Assembly: GCA_004352715.1 (NCBI GenBank)
Contig: SCFE01000092.1
Location: 1,548,612 to 1,612,611, forward strand
Length of the DNA stretch: 64,000 nucleotides
Reading direction: 5' to 3'
From: Hofstenia miamia
Lineage: Eukaryota > Xenacoelomorpha > Acoela
A program made the translations under genes and the position numbers. Positions 12,672 through 21,634 of this stretch are shown here, piece after piece (the stretch's first letter is position 1; each line of letters opens with the position of its first letter). The notes under the pieces are model-generated. The model was not told the DNA's origin, searched no databases, and saw only the letters and a program-made list of their open reading frames with translations.

Positions 12672-15600
12672 CTGTACACAAAAGGGTGGGCAAAACTTCT
12701 TCCCATATACCAGTCAAAAATCGCATTCTAACTCAGATCCCATTGCAAGCTTCTACAACTTCTAGCAGTTGCCAAGACACTCAACACAAACAGCAACTAT
12801 CACTAATAGAAGATGAAACTATACACCCTTACTTCATTGCCTCAAGGAGATGCTGCTACATTACCCACAACAAAATCTCAGAACAAACAAGAGAAACTAT
12901 CTCTAAAATCTTAGCAGTTGGTGAAAACAAAGTCAACAGTAAAGCCCTACCTACTATTATTGACTCAGAAAAACGTCCTCAAATTAATACAATTGTGTTC
13001 TACCCAGATTGCTTCGTACCAAAACTCAGCAGAGACTACTACTGCAGTACTTTACACATTACCTTCAATGACAATATAATGCTGAAAAACATTCTCAAAC
13101 TTCTCAAAAATTGCAAACAATGCAAAGGTCTCGAATGTCTCAACATAGATTGGAAAAACCTTAACCTCATATACATTTTGAAAAATGAAGAAAAGGAAGA
13201 CCCAAAAATGGTCCAATAGCGAAACTTAATATTAGTGGAAGCCCACGCCTACTCAGTTTCAGTCAACTTTGTCTACATACAACATACCTCTCCAATACCA
13301 AATAATGTCAAAGATCTCAAGACATACCTCAAATCCTTCTACATTATCAGACAAGCTATGCTAGCTTGAAAAATGGTAGAAAAAAGCCCATCAGTCACAA
13401 ATCTCATACTAATTGATATTCTCACCCATTGCTTTGTACCTCAATACCACATGATTATGGAACAGTGACTTGCAATAGATGCCATGCTATTTGCTCAAAT
13501 GCTTGAAATCATAGATCCCACAAGTACTCCCATCAACATAATTGATATCAAGACGAGATTAGCATTTCACCAAAAACAAGAAACAATCAACAACATTAAT
13601 GATAGATGGTCACAAATAAAAATGTCCCTCATAACCAATGATCAATGGCCAAAAATACCATCAAGTCACCATTCCTACACTACACAACAAAAATAGAAAA
13701 ACTACTAGCAGACATCATCCAGGGTGCAGAATTTAATGTTAAAAAAGACTTCCGCCATGATCTCTTCCTTGAAAAACAAGTTCTGGACATCCCAACAAAA
13801 TCCGCCATCTGGATCCTATCGATCTTTCTTTCAGAAAATCACAATTTGGAAATCCCTTTATCCAAATCCAAACAAACAACCCTCTCCAAGTTATGCTGCT
13901 ATGAAATTGCTATCTCACTGATACCTCGCAGAGTTAAGAACTGGCTGCTACAACCAAAGCAGCTCTCTACATCACCACTAAAAAAGCATCAGCAAATTAC
14001 CAATACATACAAAAATTGTTAATACGGATAATCAATAAGGAAAACGCATTGGGCCGCACATCACCCATAATCCTACAGAATATACTCAGCAAACACGAAA
14101 GGGACTTGGATTTCCTCCACCCCACACATGAAAATACATATGGGGCGCAACCACTGAATCTCATTTTATGAAAAATACGGACACCCGCACACCCCTTACA
14201 ATGGAAATGCTACTACAATGATCACCTCACAGTACACAATCCTACCTACAATTCTGCAGAAACCACAACATCATAGAAAAAATACGTCACTATTCCAATA
14301 CATACAAATGAGCTACCCAGAAATTGCTTACAGCATCACAAACATTACCGAAAAAACGACAAATATTCATGGGCACTTCGAACCCATAAAAGTAATAACA
14401 ATGCTCCCAAAAACTGTCCTATTTCTTGAAGAAGAGAAACAACTACTAAAGGAATCTACACTTCGCCTCTCTCCAAGAATACAACAACTACTGGAGGAAA
14501 TTTCATATGAAAAACTGTCACAAACTGAAAAAATATCCACCCCACATGGATCAGAGCAGAAAACCAAAACCTACTAATGGAAAAACCTATGTTTAACAAC
14601 AAAAACCAAATCCAAATAACCCTGATTCCCTACACACCTCAAAAAGTCTCGGATATCAAACTAATTAAGATGAATATGTTTGCCGAATCTTATACTAAAA
14701 CTGAACTGGAAATTCTCATGTCACCCAACCAACAAGTTGCTTTTGACGTAGAATGCGCTTCAGCATGATTCCTGATACCTAGAAAAACAAAACAAGCTCT
14801 TATGAAAACGTCCTCACTCCAAATAATCAGTGAAATTGATCATAAATCACTCAACTATACTGTAACCGTCGGCATAGCTCAAATTACTGAAACAACCAGA
14901 CACTGGTTACAACTGGAACAACAAATTGCAACTACAAACGAATTCTGCATCCAAAAATAGTGGGAATAACGCCTTATGCCAAGGAAAAGAACATGAAACC
15001 CATCAAGCACGAGATTCCCTCTCACAAACTAAACTATAACACTGCTCAGGAAATCTTAAACTTGAAATGCACTAAACTTTTCAAAGATGCCGCTACCAAA
15101 TTACACGATCACGATCAGGGTCATCGACTCTTGGTAGACACAAAACATACTCCGGAGGACATCTATAAAAAAAGGGATCCCAGTCCGGCAGCAAATCCTT
15201 AGCCTCAAAGAAAAGCTTACAAAAAAGAAGCTAAAATTACTTACAATATTTGCAGGTAGCCACAATATCATCTGGGCCAACCTCCTCCAAGAAGATCTCA
15301 AATACTAAGACGTCTCACGACTCGTCGAAATAGTCACAATGATAAGAGCCGACATCAATGATCCCGACCAGATGACAAAAGAACTAATTCTACAAAACAT
15401 TAATTTCCTCTACAAAAACACAACTTACCACCAATCACTAACATCAATGTTCCAGTTCTTTTTCCCCAACGCCAAACTCGACACTTCCATGGTGCATACT
15501 TCCGACATCGACGCCAAGATGAGGCTAATAATATCCCTGAGGGGCCAAAAACTCTACAGAAATTTCTACGAAATTTTCCAACGTCGCATCAATAATCTTA

Positions 15601-15809
15601 GACAATCGATCAGAATTCCAGCTCCAACGAAAAATCTAAAATATATACGATATCACAAATTAAAAACTACCAAAGTCGAAACAATTGCATACCTCAGCAG
15701 ACAAGAACATATACCGGAAACCACCTGGGAAGACACCAGAATACTACAGTTGCTGGACGACACCAAAAACCTGCTCCAACAACCTTCTTATCACGTTACT
15801 TCTTCCTAA
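12470..15809 (+). pseudogene. Unrecognised third coding region of the LTR element (broken)
   Basis: After integrase, coding-like sequence continues for about 3.3 kb up to the 3' LTR leader. 12470-13219 is open for 249 codons (Ser/Thr-rich start, then Cys-containing segments such as RRCCYITHNK and CKQCKGLECLN). The same frame continues past stops near 13217, 13366 and 13466 to 13696. Other frames then carry charged, helical segments at 13645-14022, 14218-14577, 14577-14768, 14960-15202 and 15339-15809 (for example ISLRGQKLYRNFYEIFQRR). I see no signal peptide, transmembrane anchor or fusion-peptide pattern, so an env assignment is not supported. The family is unknown. CpG is frequent here, unlike in gag-pol. 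Confidence 0.55.
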
Positions 15810-15998
15810 CTCTTGGGTAGCTTAGGGTGGGTGTGTGGCATAGGTACCCATGACGAAAGCCGTCAAGCGTTCTCTCCATCGCCGCTAGAGGCTCTCACTC
15901 TTACTAATTATGCTTTCTCCACAGTTCCCGCGTTCAATCAGCTACCCGCGCTTAAGTCTCTGCGCAAAGTTATTTTAGTTCTGCCTAGCAGCAGGTTT

Positions 15999-16391
15999 TG
16001 TTTATGCTTATTTAATCTCATGTATAAATAGGGCCTTTCTGTGCGCAAGCGTATAATAAGTTTAGTTTATGCTGAATCGTGTTCTCTTTGCTCTCACGTA
16101 TATTACTAGATGGTCGTTCTCAGCCGTCTTATGACCACCGCGTAACCCGTTCAGTTCTGGGGCTTAGTTGATCCAGATTATTCTCATGGTACTATTGATG
16201 GCAGCTTTGTTGTCTCGCTTCGGCACTAATTGCCATGTAATCCTAGATGCTGCCAATGCAGAACATATCCGTAGTAGTTACGATTGCATTATATCTGTAT
16301 CAGTCCAGATGCTCATTAAACTGGCCTCGTTAAGGTATACTACTTTAAATTGCTTATGTCTAACTGGTACTCTTGTGTTATTGCTTTTCTA
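15999..16391 (+). repeat. 3' LTR
   Basis: It matches the 5' LTR from TGTTTATGCTTA to TTGCTTTTCTA and contains the same TATA box (TATAAATAGGG, 16023-16033). It lacks two short blocks present in the 5' LTR. It keeps about fourteen CpG. Where the two LTRs differ, at least eight of these read TG or CA in the 5' LTR. Confidence 0.85.
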
Positions 16392-17600
16392 AAGCTTCTT
16401 TTGTTTTGCTCTTTTGCTGGTTGTTGTATCATTGAAAATTGTATTTAGATTTTCATTTACTAAACTTATTATACTCACAAACTTCGTAAAAAAATGACTA
16501 TGATATTTTCAAATACCGCTATAATATGTTAATCCAAGCATATTGAGTAATTTTTAATAAAGAAAAAATGTTTATGTTGGATTTTATGTCTTAGGGTGGA
16601 AAAGTTAATGGTTAATTCCATAAAATTGTCAACCACAAGAAAAATTGATGCTCTTCAATTTGCAAATAATTTCAGTATTTTAGTAAGAAAATATTTCAAA
16701 TCTGTGCACAATCGCAAGAAAACAAGATATTCTTTGAATTATCTTTTGGATACAAAATTAATAAAATTCATCACAATAGCATACGTGTTGTTTTTGGCCG
16801 CTATAAGAAATAAAAAATGATTTTCACAATTCCAATAGCTTAGTGTAAGAACTAACTTCAAACCCATTTATATTAAAAATATACATTCAGAATAGAGTAC
16901 CTTAATACTTAAATCAGAGCCTTAAATGGGACAATACACATTACCAAAATCCAACCCAAGCTTTGTTGATATTTTGACACTTTCAATCCTTTGTACTGTA
17001 CACAAATTGGCTCATTTGCAAAGAGTAGAATGCATAAAAACTAGAATTATTTTAAGCTAGCTTCCTAGCGGGCTTTGATTAAACTTTTTGTCTCATTGTG
17101 CAAAAGAGGCCTGTTTTGACAAGTTGTAAGTAGTGTGTATTAAGTGCAGTCAATATTTCATTATACACCACACAATTAGCTTCTTTTGTTTTGCTCTTTT
17201 GCTGGTTGTTGTATCATTGAAAATTGTATTTAGATTTTCATTTACTAAACTTATTATACTCACAAACTTCGTAAAAAAATGACTATGATATTTTCAAATA
17301 CCGCTATAATATGTTAATCCAAGCATATTGAGTAATTTTTAATAAAGAAAAAATGTTTATGTTGGATTTTATGTCTTAGGGTGGAAAAGTTAATGGTTAA
17401 TTCCATAAAATTGTCAACCACAAGAAAAATTGATGCTCTTCAATTTGCAAATAATTTCAGTATTTTAGTAAGAAAATATTTCAAATCTGTGCACAATCGC
17501 AAGAAAACAAGATATTCTTTGAATTATCTTTTGGATACAAAATTAATAAAATTCATCACAATAGCATACGTGTTGTTTTTGGCCGCTATAAGAAATAAAA
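16392..17600 (+). repeat. ~785 bp offset duplication: copies at 16393-16816 and 17180-17600
   Basis: The segment starting CTTCTTTTGTTTTGCTC and ending GCTATAAGAAATAAAA is present twice, apparently without differences. The second copy stops exactly at the gap. Between the copies (16817-17178) is unique AT-rich DNA. Both copies contain a 74-codon open frame with a lysine-rich middle and a hydrophobic end. I recognise no family and do not call it a gene. Because the duplicate abuts a gap, an unmerged contig overlap is as likely as a real duplication. Confidence 0.85.
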
Positions 17601-18101
17601 NNNNNNNNNNNNNNNNNNNNNNNNNNNNNNNNNNNNNNNNNNNNNNNNNNNNNNNNNNNNNNNNNNNNNNNNNNNNNNNNNNNNNNNNNNNNNNNNNNNN
17701 NNNNNNNNNNNNNNNNNNNNNNNNNNNNNNNNNNNNNNNNNNNNNNNNNNNNNNNNNNNNNNNNNNNNNNNNNNNNNNNNNNNNNNNNNNNNNNNNNNNN
17801 NNNNNNNNNNNNNNNNNNNNNNNNNNNNNNNNNNNNNNNNNNNNNNNNNNNNNNNNNNNNNNNNNNNNNNNNNNNNNNNNNNNNNNNNNNNNNNNNNNNN
17901 NNNNNNNNNNNNNNNNNNNNNNNNNNNNNNNNNNNNNNNNNNNNNNNNNNNNNNNNNNNNNNNNNNNNNNNNNNNNNNNNNNNNNNNNNNNNNNNNNNNN
18001 NNNNNNNNNNNNNNNNNNNNNNNNNNNNNNNNNNNNNNNNNNNNNNNNNNNNNNNNNNNNNNNNNNNNNNNNNNNNNNNNNNNNNNNNNNNNNNNNNNNN
18101 N
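17601..18101. other. Assembly gap (N)
   Basis: 501 undetermined bases. Left edge sequence matches the satellite-related word GCCGCTATAAGAAATAAAA, and right edge sequence starts a 227 bp satellite unit, so the gap probably hides more satellite copies. Confidence 0.99.
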
Positions 18102-19065
18102 TACACAGAAATGCTAGTTCTTTTAAGCGAAATTGAATTTTGAAAATGTGATGTTGTTTTTGGCCGCTATAAGAAATAAAAAATGATTTTCACAATTCCA
18201 ATAGCTTAGTGTAAGCACTACACTTCTGAATGTATAACTATTTAATGGATTTATTACTTTATGCATTTTAAGCTTATTTTCTTCATAATTCAAATATGGG
18301 TTGGTTATGCTCAGATGGTTGCTCTTGTTACACAGAAATGCTAGTTCTTTTAAGCGAAATTGAATTTTGAAAATGTGATGTTGTTTTTGGCCGCTATAAG
18401 AAATAAAAAATGATTTTCACAATTCCAATAGCTTAGTGTAAGCACTACACTTCTGAATGTATAACTATTTAATGGATTTATTACTTTATGCATTTTAAGC
18501 TTATTTTCTTCATAATTCAAATATGGGTTGGTTATGCTCAGATGGTTGCTCTTGTTACACAGAAATGCTAGTTCTTTTAAGCGAAATTGAATTTTGAAAA
18601 TTTGATGTTGTTTTTGGCCGCTATAAGAAATAAAAAATGATTTTCACAATTCCAATAGCTTAGTGTAAGCACTACACTTCTGAATGTATAACTATTTAAT
18701 GGATTTATTACTTTATGCATTTTAAGCTTATTTTCTTCATAATTCAAATATGGGTTGGTTATGCTCAGATGGTTGCTCTTGTTACACAGAAATGCTAGTT
18801 CTTTTAAGCGAAATTGAATTTTGAAAATGTGATGTTGTTTTTGGCCGCTATAAGAAATAAAAAATGATTTTCACAATTCCAATAGCTTAGTGTAAGCACT
18901 ACACTTCTGAATGTATAACTATTTAATGGATTTATTACTTTATGCATTTTAAGCTTATTTTCTTCATAATTCAAATATGGGTTGGTTATGCTCAGATGGT
19001 TGCTCTTGTTACACAGAAATGCTAGTTCTTTTAAGCGAAATTGAATTTTGAAAATGTGATGTTGG
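18102..19065. repeat. 227 bp satellite, about 4.2 copies
   Basis: Unit starts (TACACAGAAATGCTAG) fall at 18102, 18329, 18556, 18783 and 19010, a constant 227 bp period with very few substitutions (for example AATTTGATG near 18599). The last unit is cut short at about 19064. A 64 bp part of the unit (TGTTGTTTTTGGCC to TAGCTTAGTGTAAG) also occurs once at 16786-16849, pointing to the locus the array grew from. Confidence 0.95.
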
Positions 19066-19262
19066 TTTTGACGTTTTTCAAACAATATTATGTTGGATTT
19101 ATCTACGAAAGCATTTATGCATTGTTTTTCAATTTAAAAATCTAAAACTAATTATTAATGTGGAAACATGAAGTAGTTTACTGTAATATACATAACAGCC
19201 TAACGTTCCAACAAGGCAGTGCTTCATGCAAACTATTTTGATGAAACATTATGTATACCAAG

Positions 19263-19822
19263 CAGTGATGTGTGGGTTAGGCCTGAAAACGAGTCCAATT
19301 TTTTGTTCCCAACCTGACCTGAACGATATGTAGACCCGACCCAACCGAACCCAACACGATCTGACCCGTCTTCCTAAATTTGATCTGACTGTATTAAAAC
19401 AAACAAAATTATATGTGTTTTCAGATATAACTAGCTAGCCAGTAGTGGGAAAAATAAATTATTTGCTATCCATTGGTTGTCATACACAAAAGATTTACAT
19501 GAAACACAAGGTAAATTGTTCAATGTAACGTTAATCCAATACATGTGCCCAGCAATTAATTAAGTTTACCCAACACGACCCGATTCGCGTCTTTTATCGA
19601 CATGTTTCCATCTCTGTTGCGGATACGGGTACTACTCACGGATAACTGGTTTTACCGGCCATAATCGGGTGGTTGCGCATGTCTTTTTTCGGCTACGGAA
19701 GTTGTCTCCTACAGTTTATTGAAAATTTTTAAGTTATTGATAAGGGCAAAGAAAATTTCATTCTCGCATATGAGCAGGTATGGAAGGATGAGCAGTAAAA
19801 GAGCTGTACCCTTACACCTCTA
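19263..19822. mobile_element. hAT-like non-autonomous element with 8 bp target duplication ATACCAAG
   Basis: The 560 bp unit begins CAGTGATGTGTGGGT. Its right end in reverse complement begins TAGAGGTGTAAGGGT, agreeing at 10 of 15 positions. ATACCAAG lies at 19255-19262 and again at 19823-19830. Inside are CpG-containing blocks of degenerate ACCCG/CCGACCC words (19315-19375, 19570-19680), like the subterminal repeats of many hAT elements. There is no transposase. The word ATGTTTCCATCTCTG near 19600 looks like an inward-facing hAT end, so a second element may be nested. Confidence 0.75.
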
Positions 19823-19946
19823 ATACCAAGTAGAAACCAAAATTGTGTGGCCCCATGAAAAGAATTTTACTTAATGTGTTTGATTCAACCAATTTTTGTG
19901 TCAAAATGTAATCCAAATGTGGCCCAACTACAATTTAAATACCTCT

Positions 19947-19965
19947 ACAGGTTTTTGCTTCATGA

Positions 19966-19999
<34 letters not shown>

Positions 20000-20014
20000 T
20001 CATGAAACAAAAAC

Positions 20015-20018
<4 letters not shown>
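19947..20018. repeat. (TA)n-cored foldback with ~23 bp arms
   Basis: The left arm ACAGGTTTTTGCTTCATGACC and the right arm GGTCATGAAACAAAAACCTGT are inverted copies with one mismatch. They are separated only by a TA microsatellite, and another TA tract follows at 20019-20054. No coding sequence. Confidence 0.85.
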
Positions 20019-20057
<39 letters not shown>

Positions 20058-20204
20058 CGCTAAGTACGTTTTGCTTACGCTAAATACACCCCCAAAAATG
20101 GATATTTTTGCTTTGTACAAAATCTTTCTCTGCGTACGAAAAATGTATGGGAAAATTTTGAATATATATTTTTTTCGAATATATTTAAGAGGTATGTTGA
20201 TCAA

Positions 20205-20683
20205 CAGCTAAAAAAGAAACCTGAAGTAATATGTAACCAAGATCAATCTAATGATAAAGAACCAATATATTGGAAGTTGCCATATATTGAAGAGCACCTA
20301 CAACTGCTAAGTCTAAGAATAAAGTAATTTTATGCGAAATTAAGATACACAAGAATAAGACCAATATTGGAAACTAAGAAGACCTGTAATATATTTTGCA
20401 ACAAAGATCCGATTCAAGAGATGCTTGTTTCATCAATTGTATACAAGTTTACATGTGAAGAATGTCACCATTCTTACATCGGTGAAAAAAGCGACATCTT
20501 CAAAATCGGGTTAATGAACATCTTTCAGGGCACTTAAATTCCGAAATTTATACTCATCAACATCGAGCAAACATCAATAATTTTAAGATCATTATGAAAA
20601 CACCTAATACTAAGATTTCTGAAGCCCTAATTATTAAGAACTCAAATAAACAAAGACTAATGAATAAACAAAGAACATATTGA
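20205..20683 (+). pseudogene. Penelope-like element fragment, GIY-YIG endonuclease end (broken)
   Basis: In plus-strand frames this encodes YWKLPYIEE (about 20270), CNIFCNKDPIQEMLVSSI (about 20385-20440) and VYKFTCEECHHSYIGE (about 20440-20487). This is the pattern that precedes and opens the GIY-YIG nuclease of Penelope-like retroelements. A +1 frameshift just after YIGE moves the nuclease to the next frame, where RVNEHLSGH (about 20508) and ISEALIIKN (about 20615) follow. There is also a stop near 20323. The RT part is missing. TA microsatellites lie upstream at 20019-20054 and downstream at 20818-20834. It is a dead 3' fragment. Confidence 0.75.
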
Positions 20684-20834
20684 ATATCTTTTAGTGTATG
20701 GATATTTAACAAAATTAAATGTAGTGAATTGTAAATTATATTACCACACAATTTGTGTTGACGATGATTTTAAATCTAAACCGGTCGCATAGTATAAATC
20801 TGAGCACAATAGTATCAATATATATATATATATA

Positions 20835-21069
20835 NNNNNNNNNNNNNNNNNNNNNNNNNNNNNNNNNNNNNNNNNNNNNNNNNNNNNNNNNNNNNNNNNN
20901 NNNNNNNNNNNNNNNNNNNNNNNNNNNNNNNNNNNNNNNNNNNNNNNNNNNNNNNNNNNNNNNNNNNNNNNNNNNNNNNNNNNNNNNNNNNNNNNNNNNN
21001 NNNNNNNNNNNNNNNNNNNNNNNNNNNNNNNNNNNNNNNNNNNNNNNNNNNNNNNNNNNNNNNNNNNNN
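20835..21069. other. Assembly gap (N) within a (TA)n tract
   Basis: 235 undetermined bases with TA repeats on both edges. The assembly broke in the microsatellite. Another TA tract follows at 21211-21238. Confidence 0.99.
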
Positions 21070-21206
21070 TATATATATATAAATGATAAGGACTGAGTAA
21101 TAGATAAATAGTACTAAAAAGCAATTGAAAAAATAGGAATTAGCAATATGTAATTCTTTCAATGACCCAATCATGACCCACATTGTTTGAAAAACTGACC
21201 TAACCC

Positions 21207-21242
<36 letters not shown>

Positions 21243-21634
21243 ATATCTTTGTATTGCTTAAACTAACTTAGCTAAAAGTATCAGCAAGAAATGTGACCTA
21301 GTCTATGGATCAACCCAAACTATTCAAATAACCTACACATTAACCACTAGCTCATCCTCTCAAAAGACTTTTTTTGGTTAAAATTCTAACCTGAAATTAT
21401 TTGAACGATAAATATAGTTGGGATATAAATTGAAATTCATGTTTGTATTAGCTATTTATAATTTAGTTCCAATCACTGTCAGTTCTCTAATTTTCAGCAG
21501 GTGTGTTTGGTACAGCACATGTATATAAAAGAACTAATCTAATTTTATATCCAAAATTCAATAAGTAAAACTACTGTTTTTATGGCAGGTTTATGAAAAT
21601 TAGATGTTTCATTGTTGATCGGATTAACTGATGG

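Larger units (their letters stand above)
5367..16391 (+). mobile_element. Decayed Ty3/gypsy-type LTR retrotransposon with extra 3' coding region
   Basis: Two related LTRs bracket a gag-protease-RT-RNase H-integrase series in the order of the Ty3/gypsy group, all on the plus strand. All coding parts carry stops and frameshifts, so the copy is dead. Two internal tandem duplications (166 bp at 7324-7655 and 1177 bp at 10319-12671) inflate its length. About 3 kb of coding-like sequence lies between integrase and the 3' LTR, longer than usual for a simple gypsy element. No matching target duplication was found, so the outer edges are approximate. The 3' edge coincides with the start of a segment that recurs at 17180. 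Confidence 0.9.

Noticed and set aside
11145-15809. env gene of an errantivirus-like element
   Set aside because: No signal peptide, cleavage site or membrane anchor pattern is visible; left as an unknown coding region.
16596-16820. 74-codon open frame, repeated at 17381
   Set aside because: No family motif; its double occurrence is due to segment duplication next to a gap.
17543-18136. Long open frames across N runs (also near 20741-21183 and 40483-41588)
   Set aside because: Artefacts of undetermined bases.
18102-19065. CRISPR-like array
   Set aside because: The whole 227 bp unit repeats without variable spacers and the genome is eukaryotic.
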